Position numbers and translations under genes: made by a program. Under the pieces are notes generated by a model. The model was not told the origin of the DNA. It saw nothing but the letters and a program-made list of their open reading frames with translations, and ran no database searches. A DNA stretch of 64,000 nucleotides from Rhizodiscina lignyota. Lineage: Eukaryota; Ascomycota; Dothideomycetes; Aulographales; Rhizodiscinaceae. Positions 21,652 through 33,778 of the stretch are shown here, in pieces (position 1 is the first letter of the stretch; each line of letters starts with the position of its first letter). The DNA lies in the NCBI GenBank assembly GCA_010015805.1, contig ML978133.1:558001-622000 (forward strand), given 5' to 3'.

Positions 21652-24600
21652 CTTGCGCAAGCGGCAGCTGTCAAATGAGCGCTGCAGGCTGGGGAAGGAC
21701 GGGGGACGGGTGCAGCAGGCGGTGGCCTGTGGGCTGGGAGTGCTAAGCTTGGGGAGGAGTGCGAGAGGGAGGGATCGCCTTACAGACGCAAAAAGGGCAG
21801 AGTTGTACTGTACGTCGCGGGAGCGCCAAGTAAGGGCAGGGAGCGGCGGTGCGGTGTCTTCGTCTGGCTGGCTGCGAGAGGCGAGAGTGCCGCAGACAGG
21901 AAGGAGAGAGAGAGAGAGGGACGGGTGCTGCGATTGATTGATGGTCTGGTCTTCTGTCGCGGATGACTGATGGGTGATGACTTCGCCTGACGCAGACGGA
22001 GAGCGTGTACCGCGCCACTCTGGGCCTTCGTCTGCGAACGGTCAAGGTTCTGATGCGCGGCAGAGTCAGTGATGCTGAGAGGCCGGCGCTGCAGGAAGGC
22101 GAGGAAGACAGCCGGCTGGCCAATTCACAGCAGCGAGATCAATCTCGATGGGCGCGTGTCGCGTCACGGGGTGCGGCGAAAGCGAGTTTCTCAGGATTGA
22201 TATATTGGGAATCGCGGTGAAGCAGGCAGGTCCCGTCAGAACCGCGTGCGCGGGTCTCTAGGCCTTCGATGCGGCCGGGGGTGGTGCTTGCAGTGCAGGC
22301 GTCGGGAGTTCTCGCGCACGGCGAGGCTCAACTTCTCATTACGACCGGCGATGGCTAAGAGGGCGACGGCGGCGGCAGCGACCGGCAAGCCCAGCAAATG
22401 GCGCGCATGCTGGCGTCGCACACGAAGGATCACGCATCCTGGAGCGATCGCAGACGTTAGGTGAGGTCAGCGCGAGCACTATCGATCAATGACGACAGCA
22501 GATAGAGCGCGCTCCTGGCAATATGATGGATTAACTCATTTTGCGCTGCAGCGCTGCTTGATTGTCGACTAGCCCTCCACGACTAAGACGGCGTCGTACA
22601 GACGTCAGTAGTGCGCGCGAGCAAATGAGCGTGTCGCCGGTCTTCTGCGAATGCAATGCACTCAGCTCGTCCGGGACCAGCTAGACCCAACTTCTGCACG
22701 GCCTAATACGGCGCCTGGGTAGGCAAGCGCTCGGCCGCGATGACCTGCAGCGATGTCTGCACTGCTGCAGAGCCCAGCAAGTCCATCTCGCAACGCTCAG
22801 TCTCTGGCGACGCTGCTCTGATTGCTCCTTCGCCGCTCCCTTGCCCACCCCACACCCGGCTCCCGCTCGACAAGGGCAGGCAGGCCGAGCTGTCCAGTCT
22901 GACCGAATCATGGCATGGCAGGGCGGAAAAACCAAAGTCGCTTGGTGTCCGCTTTGAGAGGAGGCTCTGGCAGCAGAGCATGCAAGGACGTCGACGTCTC
23001 ACCCGCGCCGCTTTGGGACTTTGCCAATTCCCTCTCCTTCGACGTCGACGCCGAGCTGACTGGCTGCTAGATCTAGCACCATTCGACCTACAGCATCTCA
23101 CTCGAGAGCCATTAACCGCTTCCGTGCTAAGTCCACCTTGGCTGTGATCCCGATCTCCAACGTCGCTCTTCTTCCTCCGCATCGACGTGACTCTGTGCTT
23201 TATCCCCGGCGCCCGCGGCACTGCGGCAGACATGGCCAGAGTTGCCGGAATTTGGAAGAGCAAGTCGACATGGCGAAAGTCGCCACGGCGTTGACACGGT
23301 CGAGACCCCGCTTCGCAGCCGAGGTCGCGCTCGACAGCAACAGCCATCAGCCATCAGCACCGCCATAGCCCGCGAGTAATGCACGCCTGCCTTCGCCACA
23401 CTCGCCTACCTAGTCCATCCGGCCTACCCGCGCCGCTGGGCTCGACGGGGCAGGAAAACCAGAAACATTCGTTCGCTCGCGCCATGCCCCAATAGCCGCC
23501 GAAAAAGAAACACCCAGCAGGCGGAAGGGCGGCGGGGATGGGCCTTGAACGCTTCGACGCGCGACCCCCGCCCGCTTTGCAGCGCCGCTTCTCCAGTCGA
23601 GCAGGCGCTCATGCTGGAGCTTGCATGGAACGCAGATCGCCCGTTCGTGCGTCTATCTTGCATCGCGACGCCACGGAGCTGCTGAGGCGCTGTCTATAGT
23701 GTCGATCCCGAGCGTGCAATGCCACTTGCACCTCGCCTATTCTGCGCTTCTGGCCGTACGAGACACTGCATCTTCTCTCTGGCCTATTCGACCATGAAGT
23801 TAACTGCGAAATGCCACAAGTTTGATCGGCACTATCTTTTGCTGAAACTGTGCCCCAGTCACGCCTTCAATCATTCCTGAAGCCGCCTCAATTCCAGCGC
23901 CGGCCTTGTTCAGCGGACCTGGCTCCGACGCTCCCCCACTCGACAGTTTATCTGCCTCGACTTGTCACTTTCATCATTGCTTTGTCGCCTGCACTGTGGA
24001 GAAAGCTGGAGCCGAAACGCGCCATGCCGGTGCTTGTGTCTCTGTCTACCTGCTTGTTTATGCCTCGTACAGATTCCAGCGCCACGGATCGGACAATGCG
24101 CCGCTAGATATTCCTCCAGCATGCGCAAAGCAAGAAAACAACTGCTCTCGGCCAAGTAACTTGGCAGCGAGGATCTGCAGCTGTCATGTGAAGCCGCATT
24201 GAGTAACTCGTGCCCACTCCACTGCATGGAGGAAATGAGTATATTGGATTCTATCTGATGAAAGGCGTATGCGTCAAAGAAAGAGAGGAGAGAGAGGCAA
24301 ATTCAGTCGTAATTTGAGACACGATGCGCCGCCGACGAATACGATCATTCAGAGCATCTTCGCATCCCGACTGGGCTTGTCTCGGCCAGGGTCGCTGGCA
24401 TGGGGCACAGGGCAAGCGTTCGTCGCTCATTGACCCCTCAGACCAACCAGCGCACGAGCAGACGAGGCGCCGCCAGTGGCTTCAGCATCTTCCTTGCGGA
24501 GAACGGGGTATCAAGCATGGGCAGCAGCTGTCAATGATGGCGCAGGAAGGGAAAATGTTTCAGCGGTGCCCAGTATCTCTCGCTCATCTGAAAATCCTTG

Positions 24601-24672
24601 CGCTAGTGCCCGCTGCGCTCGCCGCATTCGTGCTACCACACCTCCTCCCACATTCCCCCACCCCCAGAGCGC

Positions 24673-25438
24673 TCAATCTCCAGCGCCAGGCGAGTCATCT
24701 GGCTCTGCCGCCTCATCTGCTGCCCAAGACCCCTGCTCAGCATGGCCATTTGGCTTTTGCACCACCCTTGTAGCAACAAAGGCCCGCTCGGCACACCCCC
24801 GCCAAAAGGCCTCCCCGCGAGCAGCTTCCCAAGGTGCTGGAATCCAAATCGACTGCCCGTCGGCAAGCGGAACGGGGCGACACCTAAAGGGCTGTCGATG
24901 AGCAAGGTATTCGAGGAAGCCTAACTTCGATCGGCGGGAGGCTGAGGAGCTAAGCGTCGAATGGCCTTGTGATCGCAGCGTGCAGACCCATGCGATATCC
25001 AGGAGCACTTCCACACAGCTGTGGCAGGGAGCTGAATGCAGCGTTCGGCCAAGCAGCATGAAGAGCGCAAACCTTGGAAGCTCGCGCAGCTCTTCTCAAA
25101 TAGCGCCTTCTCTCCAAACCTCGTACCCAGGAGAGCAACTGTCATACTCATCCGATCCACTTTGCCTCCCCAAAATGTGCACACTCTTTTCCCACCACCG
25201 CCGGAAGGCAGCTGCAGCCATTTGCCATCAGCGCTCGACCATTGAGCACATGCAAGTCATCTGCTGCCCAAACGAGAAGAATGTCCATGCCACGCATGCT
25301 TGATAGCTCTCGTTTCGGCGGGCGCCAGCTTGCCAGGAAGAGGATGCTTCCCCCTTCGGCCCATGACGGATCCAGAGCGTCGGGGTTTGACGAGACGAGG
25401 TGCTCATATGACCAATCAGTCAGCATCGACAATCGCAA
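24673..25438 (-). CDS. Possible spliced hypothetical gene (low confidence)
   Basis: I do not recognise this protein. Two minus-strand stretches have balanced, protein-like composition. The 25438-25148 frame contains WSYEHLVSSNPDALDPSW and ILLVWAADDLHVLNGRAL. The 24880-24673 part contains RPVPLADGQSIWIPAPW and FWRGCAERAFVATRVVQK and ends at a stop at 24673. Three frames overlap between them, and I could not find a convincing set of introns joining them in phase. It could be a real lineage-specific gene, a decayed gene, or chance open frames in GC-rich DNA. Confidence 0.2.
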
Positions 25439-26428
25439 TCCGGATACAAGGATTCAACGCGCACTCTTCAACTCATCGTTGCAACTGTGCAAAATAGCGC
25501 AACCATGAAAAGAGAGCCGATGAAGAAATTCGGGGTCGCGGTGAGGTCCTGCCGATGGCGCCGTTCAGAGCACGTTCTCGGAGCTGATGCGGAAGATGCA
25601 GCCTGCACGGTGCAGGGGTTTTCCTGATGCTGTGCAACATCTCCTCCAGCGGTGGTCCGAGAGCGATGAATTAGAAACATAACCAACGGTGGTACAGATC
25701 GGGGACGGCTCCAATAGCTGCAGATGCTGTAGGTATTCTAGTCATAATTGTGCGTCAAGAACCCAGTCGCTTTGAGGCCTGGAATGCAGCCGGCAATGCC
25801 GCCATGCTATAGGCCATGTCGAACGGCTATGTTACACACAGTGTGGCGGTGTGTTTTGCTTCTGCCTTGATAATCCCGATATGAGCGTGAAGTAAGTAGT
25901 GGGGATACGCTGAGAGTCTCTGAAGTCTGCTCTGATGAAACTGGAGCCTGTCGGATCAGTCTGGAGGGTGCGCATTGCCATCACCACTTGTTGATGTGCT
26001 GCAAATGCTTCTAGGGACCCTTGTAGAGATCTCAGATGACCAGTAGAATAAGGAGGCTAGAATGTGGCGGAGAATATTGCACATGGAATCCCTGGTAGAG
26101 TCGCCGCTTTCGTAGGCCATCAAAACACGATAGAGTCACCCATGTAGAATTCTGAAAGGCCACATGCACAACATGCCTGTAGATTGGGGTTACATGTGCA
26201 TGTGGGAAATATGCACTTGCATGAAGCATAGGTAGAACTTTTCATGTCTCCTTGTATTCGAAAATTAGCTGTGTAGCTACAAGGTTCTAATTGTGGAGAC
26301 CTACTGCAAGAGATGTTTCTTGCCGACTGAGCGCAAACCAACCGACCTGCTCGGGTATCTGCCAGACGAATGAAGACGGAAGTTCTTGCCGGAACAAATG
26401 TTCTTTCCAGGGCAAGCATGAGAGTCAT

Positions 26429-27202
26429 TTAGCGACGTGGTCCTGATGGAGCGAGACCAGGCACACCGCTGTACCGTTCCTCGCGCTCCGTCTTGAAGAG
26501 AACCTGGATCCAGAACTCCTTGAGGTCCTCGTCAAACCAAGTCCAGTACTTTCCCTCCCTTTTGTCCACCTCCCTTGCCTGGAGCTTGAAGCCACAGATC
26601 TCGTACGGCTCTGCTGCGACCAAGAGATACTGATACGTATTGTCCGGGTCCTCCACCTTCTGCTCGTACGCGCTCATGAATCGGATACGCGGAACCACTC
26701 CACTCGCGATCTCCGGGTACAGCAGCTGGAACAGAAGTCCTTGCTGTCTCGTCAGGGGGTCTCGAATCTTGGTGATCTTGTAGCCCGGACGGCCGATCTT
26801 GATGACGTTCTTGCGCACTTGAACCTGCTGACCCATTCCCGGCTGGAAGCCATCACGATCACCCCTTCCCTCCCTCTGATCCTTTGCCGCGCGACGCGCC
26901 AGGTTGGTCTGGTGCTTGCGGCCTTGGGTGTGTGCGAGGTAGGAGCCATCGTTCTGGTGGACAGTGAGGCAGAGACGGCACTCGAAGCTGCCGACGTGGT
27001 TCTTGAAGAAGTAGGGATCTTTGTCGAGGTCGATGGTTTCGAGCGCGAGCTTCCGAAGACGCTCACGGCGGTCGGCATTTGTCGCAGACTGCGAGGCAAC
27101 ACCGCCGCCACCGAACTTGGAACCTGCGCGGTTCTGTGTGTGTTAGCTCTAACAGCTCTGGAGGGGAAATGGTGATGATCGGGCTCTTACCTGGTAGTCC
27201 AT
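26429..27202 (-). CDS. PRP11: Splicing factor 3a subunit 2 (SF3A2/Prp11)
   Basis: Minus-strand exons are 27202-27191 (12 nt, coding only MDYQ) and 27133-26429, giving 238 residues. Prp11 is part of SF3a in the U2 snRNP and is needed for prespliceosome assembly in the nucleus. After the mini-exon comes NRAGSKFGGGGVASQSATN, the usual N-terminus. The matrin-type C2H2 zinc finger follows (FECRLCLTVHQNDGSYLAHTQGRKH), then NLARRAAKDQ and the C-terminal region VIKIGRPGYKITKIRDP through KEFWIQVLFKTE. The conserved MDYQNRAGSK junction makes the tiny first exon convincing. It shares a 438-bp divergent promoter region with TEX1. Confidence 0.95.
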
Positions 27203-27640
27203 GATGGCTTGAGATGTTCACAGTATGCGAGGAAGTGGAGGAGAGGAGCAATGCAGTCGAAATAGACTTCTCGACCGTTTTACGCAGGGTCGTGATGTGT
27301 GATGAGCTGGCAGCGCAGGGGTGGCGTGCGAAAAATAAATCCACTTCCGCAGAGCCTCACGCGAGTCCGTGCGTTTGATTAGTCAGCCGCACCCCACATG
27401 ACGATTTCACATGTGCTCTTTCCAACGCAAATCGACAACCACAGCAACATACCGATCTCCACACACAACACGCTGCCATTGCATAGCCATTGCCGCTCAA
27501 CACACTGCTTGTGGCCAAGTCAACTTCCACTCAATCTCCGATGGATGTGGCCGCAGAAGCGAACTTGAACGAACTTGAACGCGACGTTAAATACGGTGCG
27601 TTAACTTACACAATTCGCTGAACACAAGAATATTACACGC
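27203..27640. promoter_or_regulatory. Divergent promoter region PRP11/TEX1
   Basis: 438 bp separates the start codons of two oppositely directed genes for mRNA processing and export. It must carry both promoters and leaders. A direct repeat GCGAACTTGAAC/CGAACTTGAAC sits near 27559-27581. No TATA box is obvious. Confidence 0.5.
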
Positions 27641-28755
27641 ATGGCTCCCCAGTCTCGTACCCAGCGCATGGTGGGACGCAGTGCATTCGTTCCGTACTTC
27701 TCAAAGCTCAAGACGACCACGTACTCCGACATTGCCCCTTCCACTCGTACCGCCAACCCACTGCACAGCATCAAAACGCTCGCCTGGTCTCCGCTTGGCA
27801 ACTTCATCGCAACAGGCGCTGGCGACAAGACCTTGCGTATCTGGAATCCGGAGAAGAACCAGGTTAAGAACTCGACTGAGCTGAAGGGACACGAGGGAGG
27901 TATCGAGCGCGTGGCATGGAACCCGATCAAGGAGGCCGAGTTGGCGAGCGTGAGCTCTGACGGCGTGGTCAAGTTCTGGGACGTCAGGAGCAGAGGCGTG
28001 GTCTGGGAGCAGAAGTTCGAGGGCGGAGGTCTCACCCTCGCGTGGAAGCCTGATGGCCAGGAGCTTGTGCTCGGCACTAAGGTGTGTAGATTCATGACCG
28101 AAGCCTACGAGAATGGCATGTTTCAGTTAACACATAGAACGCCTCGCAGAACGACATTCTGATCCCGATCTCGCGCAAAACCCAGTCTGTCCTGGGCACG
28201 TACAAGCAGGATGTCCAGACCAACCAGACCATCTTCTCCTGGTCGGGCACGGAGCTCTTTGCGACGACTGGAGAGGGCCAAGTCAAGATCTTTGATTACC
28301 CCACGATGGTAAGTGTGCTTCACCTAAACTGCGCAGCAGATGCTAATTAGGATGCGTAGGAGCAAATACACGTACTGAACGCTCACACTTCCGCCTGCCT
28401 CGCCCTCGACATGTCTCCAACCGGCGACTATCTCGCGGTTACCGGCTCCGATGCCCTGATCTCCCTATGGGACACCGCCGACTGGGTCTGCCCCCGCACA
28501 TTCTCCGACATGATGGAGCCCGCGCGCTCCGTGTCATTCTCGTTCGACGGAAGCTACATCGTCGGCAACAGCACAGAGGGCACCACCATAGACGTCGGGC
28601 ACGTGGAGTCTGGAGACGTCATCCACACGGTGGAGACGGGCACGAGTGGAGGGCATGGCTGCGTTGCTTGGGCGCCAAGAAACTACATGCTGGCGTATGC
28701 GGGTGAGAACCCGCAGGCTCTAATGATAGTCGGCGGGCTTGGAGGTGCAGCCTGA
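27641..28755 (+). CDS. TEX1: THO complex subunit THOC3/Tex1, WD40 protein
   Basis: Exons 27641-28081, 28138-28308 and 28360-28755 encode 335 residues. Tex1 is a WD40 member of the THO/TREX complex, which couples transcription to mRNA export. The protein is a run of WD repeats: IKTLAWSPLGNFIATGAGDKTLRIWN, GIERVAWNP, ELASVSSDGVVKFWD, LTLAWKPDGQELVLGTK, FSWSGTELFATTGEGQVKIFDYP, LALDMSPTGDYLAVTGSDALISLWD and SVSFSFDGSYIVGNS, ending in GHGCVAWAPRNYMLAYAGE. Length and repeat order fit THOC3. Both introns lie between blades or at loop positions. Confidence 0.94.
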
Positions 28756-30074
28756 TCGAATGATTAAATAGCTACTAGATACCCAATGTTTTTGGTGCCT
28801 GGACGCTTCTCCAGGTGCAAAAAGATGAACCCACAAAGTTCAATGACACCCGATAAGATCCTGGTGATGATTACAGTACACCTCTACCGTACTGGTTGCT
28901 TTCCTCGCCCTATTGCTTCTTCGACCGCACCATAGCATTGAAGGGCTTGTCCAGATTGGAGGTTCGAGCCACACCAAGTATCAGCGCGAGATATTCTGGT
29001 TGAAGAGCATCAAGCTCAAACTACTCCCAATCATAACCAAGTCGTTTCTCAAACACCTTGTGGGCCTTATTGTTCTAGCATTTCTCCATTTGCACGTCAA
29101 CGATGTGAGAGTTAGCTACAACAGATAAAAGAGAGATCAGATGGATTTCTCGTGGCTGATCTCAATTAAGTTACCACACCTCCGTATAGCTCCCCAACAT
29201 AACTCAACTGTTCCTCAGGTATACCAATGCTCCCGTCTACCCAATTGCGTTTATGGATACATGTACATGCTGTGCGACGTGTGCAAAGTTCGCAAGCTAC
29301 GCACGGACTTCTTATATGTGTGTACAGTTTTTCAAGGCGGTATAAATTGCCACTTGTTTTGCATACACCAAATGCCCAAGACTCATGGTATTGGAAGAGA
29401 TTCAAAGAATCCGGACCCCGGGCAACAGGCAGGAAAGACCGAGGGCTTGGTTCCCATAGAAGAAGGGTAGGATCGAACTGCAGCTCAGCCATGATGCTAG
29501 CTTTCTCTTCGCTAATGCTTCTTTAGGCCCATATACATGCTGTGGGACATGTGACAAGCCCACAAAATAAGCCATGCTAAGTCTCACTGTCGCTTCTTTC
29601 AACAGAGTCACAGAGCAGAAAGAGCTCCACGATAGAACCGAACTGCAGCTCAACCAACTTGCTGGCTTTGGCTTTGATAAAATCTCGCTGAACATATGTT
29701 CAAGCTAGGACTCGGGTGGAGATAAGGGGAGAAGATACTCAGAATTCCGCTATTCCTTCCTAGATCAACGTGACGGTGCACTCAAGCAGCTCCCAGCAAC
29801 GAGCGAACAACTGCTCAACATCTGTGCGCCGCACGCTCGATCTGAGTCTTCTCAAACGCGAAAACGAGCTGCCGCACTGATCTCATTAGCCCTAGTGTGA
29901 GCCAAGCCTCTCCTCACACTGGTCATTCAACCTATTTCGATCTGATAATCGTGGCTCCGCGTGTCCATCGTACCGAAACTCAGCGGGACATCGCCTCAGA
30001 TTGACGAAGATTCGGCCGGACATCGCACTGCTAAAGTCACGCAAGGGTGCTGGCAGATTCCGAACCTAGCAATA
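28756..30074. other. Intergenic region between TEX1 and TRM11, with a degenerate direct repeat
   Basis: The flanking genes are convergent. A direct repeat sharing GAACTGCAGCTCA and similar flanks occurs at 29475 and 29640, offset by 165 bp. A related segment around ATACATGCTGTG occurs near 29266 and 29532. No coding frame with a known domain was found. Confidence 0.5.
29470..29690. repeat. Degenerate tandem duplication, about 165-bp period
   Basis: The 13-mer GAACTGCAGCTCA and diverged flanks (…GCTAGCTTT… against …GCTGGCTTT…) recur with a 165-bp offset. Similarity fades away from this core, so the duplication is old. No element family is recognisable. Confidence 0.5.
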
Positions 30075-31840
30075 TCATGGCACATTTCCCATCCTCGTGG
30101 AATCCAGAGATGATTCAGACGCAGCTCGAGTTTCCTTAAAGCCCTCAAAATACTTCATCTTGTTAGTATACCATTCGAATAGAGAGCTGCGCAGTCCCTA
30201 ACCTTTTTGCGGAAACTATTCAAGTCATCCGCATGGATACCGGTACCGTTGCTTCGCTTGCTCGTCTTCGTAGCGGCTGGAACTGCAACGCCTCCCAGTC
30301 GACGATATGTTAACAGGCGTCGAGACCCTGCATGATGTTAGCAGACTCGTCTTCGAGAATTCTTGTCTGGCATAGTGCATGCTCACACTTGTTGAAAGGC
30401 TGTACACATATGCTAACGATTTCCAAGCATTCGTGAGTTGGAATAGCAAACTCGACATCCTCATCGTTCGCCGTAGGCATCCACATCGCAAGTCTCCCGC
30501 TATCCACCAACGTGCGGGCTGCGAAATCGAGAATGTCGTCCAGCATGGCCTCAAAGCTGTATGGTCGCTTAGGTGGTATGTAACCCTCTTGTCTGCCACG
30601 AATGTTAGCACTCCATCGCTTGTGGGTGCATTAGACGTACAGATGTGCAAGCTTGCCATCAATGTAAACTGCCTCTGTTCCAGACCCGTCTTTCGTACCA
30701 AGAACCTTCAATCCCTCTCTAACCCCGTAAGGCGGATCGCAAACTATGCCATCCAGGACACGGTCAAGCCTTAATGGAGTATTGGTCAAATCGGAGACGA
30801 AACCGTCCAGCCATCGTCCTGTCAGCGCGTACTGTGTAAAGTTTGACATCAGATTACAGGTAGGCTTGCCTCGAATGGATCGGCCGTCAATGTCACTCCC
30901 AATTGACCTTGCACCAAAGTGAGCGCAGGCGATCGGAAAACTGCCTGTACCGACGAATGGATCGAAGAACATTTTCCCCGGCGCCGCTTGCGCCATGTTA
31001 GCAGTCACCAGGGCAAGCTCAGAGTCCATGGAGGTGGTGCTGATATAGTGGCGTTTCTTCAGATCGTACTTCGTGATGACATCTCGATCGCTATTGGCGA
31101 TAAAGCGACAGAGATAGAGCATTCTCGGAATTTCGACGCTGAGATCGTGCTCTTGGAACACGAAGAATTCTGTATCAGCATTTGCCATGACGATTGGCCC
31201 TTCGAAGTCCAGGTAACTGAATGATTCGATAATCTTGCGCTGCTCGGATGTCTTCATCTTGTACTGGAACCCAACCACTGAGAAGCGGAATGAACAGGTT
31301 CGAAATTCAGACCATTTGTGCCCCGAACGACGACGGACATCTTCATGCAGTTCTTCGTACGATGTTCCTATACCCCAAAGCTCGTATATTCCCTGGCCGA
31401 GTATTGATCTTGAAATCAACAGCCGAGCAGCAGCTTCTGATTGAAGTCGGACTAAACAATAGGGATACTACGACATCAAGAATTAGTCTGTCGTTCGGTG
31501 TTCGGAATTAAGCAGGCTATGGGGGCCCTGACCGAAGCTGCGTTACGCTAGAAAAACTAATCCCGAGAAGTAGATTGAACTATTATATATGCGCAGAAAA
31601 TAGAAACGTAAGAATTGGAACCCGCTTGTCAGATGGCGGTGGTCAAAACGAAAACTCAATATTCAGAAGACGGTATGAGAGCCTCGGTCAAGGCTCCATT
31701 CACCTAGCCTATCAAAGGTTGCATACGTTTGATTGATAATTCACCACATCAAGTTTGATGTTATGGAGGTCTGCAAGCGCTTCCAATTCCGCTCTGCGAA
31801 AGCTTTCGTGAACCTGAACGAAGCGCACGAGGTAATCCAT
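30075..31840 (-). CDS. TRM11: tRNA (guanine(10)-N2)-methyltransferase catalytic subunit
   Basis: Minus-strand exons are 31840-31727, 31467-30641, 30592-30387, 30327-30203 and 30152-30075, giving 449 residues. With Trm112, Trm11 makes m2G10 in tRNA. The N-terminal exon (MDYLVRFVQVHESFRRAELE) is separated by a 259-nt intron, the longest in this gene. YPYCLVRLQSEAAARLLISRSILGQGIYELWG follows across the junction (THUMP-related region). The Rossmann part has FFDPFVGTGS at about 205-214 and the catalytic CDPPYGVREG at about 281-290. Introns 3 and 4 restore QPFNKWSRRLLTYRR and HADDLNSFRKKYFEGFKE, the conserved C-terminus. The last splice has an in-frame alternative acceptor 6 nt upstream. The start is 295 bp from that of COX19, on the opposite strand. 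Confidence 0.93.
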
Positions 31841-32135
31841 GGCGCTCAGTTCTCCAGTTCCATGGTCTGATAGCTGTTTGTAAGTGGAGTGTGAGTGTCG
31901 ACTTCACTGTCTGGCCAGATGTGGCCTAATCCAGTGGACATCCTGACTCTATAATTTTTCATGGAAGTGTCATGAGTGTCTCGTGCACGTCGGCTGATCT
32001 TCGGCTTCGACGAGCTTTATCAAAAGTTCGACATGGGCAAATTCCGTAAGTTCAATTCTACTGAAGGATCACGAATTGTCACGTATTCCACTTAGCCGAG
32101 TGCTTGATTACGAGGCGAAGAGCTTCAAATTGAGA
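31841..32135. promoter_or_regulatory. Divergent promoter region TRM11/COX19
   Basis: 295 bp separates the two start codons and must hold both promoters. No clear core element was recognised. Confidence 0.45.
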
Positions 32136-32632
32136 ATGAGTCAATTCGGCGGCCCTGGTGGCAGTCGAACCACTTTCAAACCAATCCCGTACGTACCCAT
32201 GGAATTCACCTGAGACGCGTAGCTCACTACTATTAGGCCAGAACGCGGTTCCTTTCCCCTCGACCATGACGGTATGGATTGAACTCCAACGAGCAATCAC
32301 ATCAGAGCCTAACCGAGCCCGAGCAGGAGAGTGCAAGCACATAATGGCCCAATACCTCAAGTGCATCCGCTCGCACCGCGGCGAGAACGACGAAGAGTGT
32401 CGCCTGCTCTCGAAGGGCTATTTGCAATGCCGCATGGATCGGTTCGTAATCCCACTTGCTTCGGCGAATACGCCAGCGCTTGGACGGGAGGACTAATTGG
32501 CCATATTCGGATTGCAGTAATCTCATGGCGCCAGACCAGATGAAGAATCTCGGCTTCAGCGACGCGCAGGACGGCAAGACGACCCCTGTGACACCGACCA
32601 CTACGGCGATTGCAACCCCGCAGAAAGGTTGA
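32136..32632 (+). CDS. COX19: Cytochrome c oxidase assembly protein Cox19
   Basis: Four small exons (32136-32188, 32237-32271, 32327-32441, 32518-32632) encode 105 residues. Cox19 is a twin-CX9C protein of the mitochondrial intermembrane space, imported by Mia40 and needed for copper delivery to cytochrome oxidase. The N-terminus [32 protein letters not shown] is the family signature and crosses two introns. The two CX9C pairs are visible as CKHIMAQYLKC and CRLLSKGYLQC, both with exactly nine residues between cysteines. The end MAPDQMKNLGF is also conserved. Exon 2 is only 35 nt. No contiguous frame contains the whole protein, so simple ORF calling would miss it. Confidence 0.95.
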
Positions 32633-33778
32633 TTAGCACGATCCCACAAGTACACCCACCGCTCGGGCATCAGCCGACGACGAGACCCTCCGAATGTCTT
32701 GTAAATGATCAAATCATATTTCTCCCTCCGGCAGACCGCAAGCGCCTGTCATCCCCAGGGACACATATCCGGTACATTACACAAGCCAGGGGCACACAGC
32801 GTTGGAGTTACACGATCGCACTCGGTAGATTCGGCAAGGAGAGACAGGTCTCAGCGACCGGATCAGGCGAGCTCGTGGTGGGCGGTTTCACTCGATGCAA
32901 GGGACTGTGAACCTGGAGTAGAGCCAAGGGTCTCCGAAATTAGCAGTTGATGAAGGCGGTGGAGGAATGGTGACGTATTGGATAGGTTTCAATGGCCGGA
33001 ATGGATATGTTGACATTTGCACGATATCACACTTGAGCAGAACAAAGCGACGATGTTGAAAGTAGAGGTGTTGATTTCATGCACTGGTCTCGATCCCCAT
33101 AAAACGCACCGGAGGCATCCGGGGCACTCCTGTCATGATGAAAAAGCAAGAAGCCGAAAAGCCCACATATGCCGCCTGCCTTAAATCAGGGCTCATCATG
33201 ATAACGCCAATCTCAGCAGGTGAAAACTCCCTTGTCAAATGCAGCAACGTAGAAAAAGAAAACATTCAGTCGCTCGGCATCCATCCATCAACATGACGAA
33301 AGGGTTGAAATGAATGACATGACATGGATTTCAAGATTGCCGCCCACGAGGCAAAAGCAAGGTGCAGCAAACCCCAGCAAGATAACGACATCAGCACAAA
33401 GTTAGAAAAGGAGCCTCGTTAGATCGGCGGGTCAACGATTCCGCAAAGACAAGAGCATCAAATGAGAAGGGAAGAGGTATCATCATGTCGGAAAGGGTAT
33501 TAGAATGCCAAACAATGACGAGAAAGGTATAAATTTCAAGCCGTCCTCCCAAATGTACCAAAAGCGCAAAGAAAAAATTGGAAGAAAATGAGAAAAACAA
33601 AAACGGGCGAATGGACATAAAGGCCACCCCTTTCCATCCATGCGTTACTTGCTGTCTCAGGGGGTATCTCAAAAGACTGAACTGATGCTCTGACTTCGCA
33701 AAATCTCCCGCAAATGAACCCATACCAGAAAACTTCTCATCCCAAAAGCACACCTCATGCTGTAATGCGAAAATGAGT
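32633..33778. other. Intergenic region between COX19 and the bHLH gene
   Basis: The two genes are convergent, so this 1.1 kb holds both 3' UTRs. The part from 33300 is A-rich on the plus strand. No supported frame. Confidence 0.5.

Larger units (their letters stand above)
20893..26428. other. 5.5-kb stretch with no certain gene
   Basis: This runs from the proposed RSC7 start to the PRP11 stop. The left part (21.0-22.5 kb) is GC-rich, with GA microsatellites and long but low-complexity open frames on both strands. It is probably promoter and leader, and may hide the true first exon of RSC7. Between 22.7 and 23.4 kb, frames of 135 and 214 codons oppose each other without a domain. The minus strand at 24673-25438 looks the most protein-like and is listed separately. 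The right end (25.5-26.4 kb) is plain intergenic sequence. No tRNA or repeat family was seen. Confidence 0.45.

Noticed and set aside
21022-21660. 212-codon minus-strand frame upstream of RSC7
   Set aside because: Ser/Pro/Arg-rich, includes translated GA-repeat sequence, no domain. More likely leader or promoter, though it may contain a small RSC7 exon.
22703-23347. Opposing 214- and 135-codon frames at 22.7-23.3 kb
   Set aside because: Both strands are open because of GC content; neither has a domain or balanced composition.
24324-24901. Plus-strand frames of 149 and 141 codons at 24.3-24.9 kb
   Set aside because: Pro/Ala/Ser/His-rich and mutually overlapping; weaker than the minus-strand candidate over the same bases.
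28950-28985. Possible tRNA B-box (GGTTCGAGCC)
   Set aside because: No matching A-box or cloverleaf could be drawn in the ~80 bases upstream.
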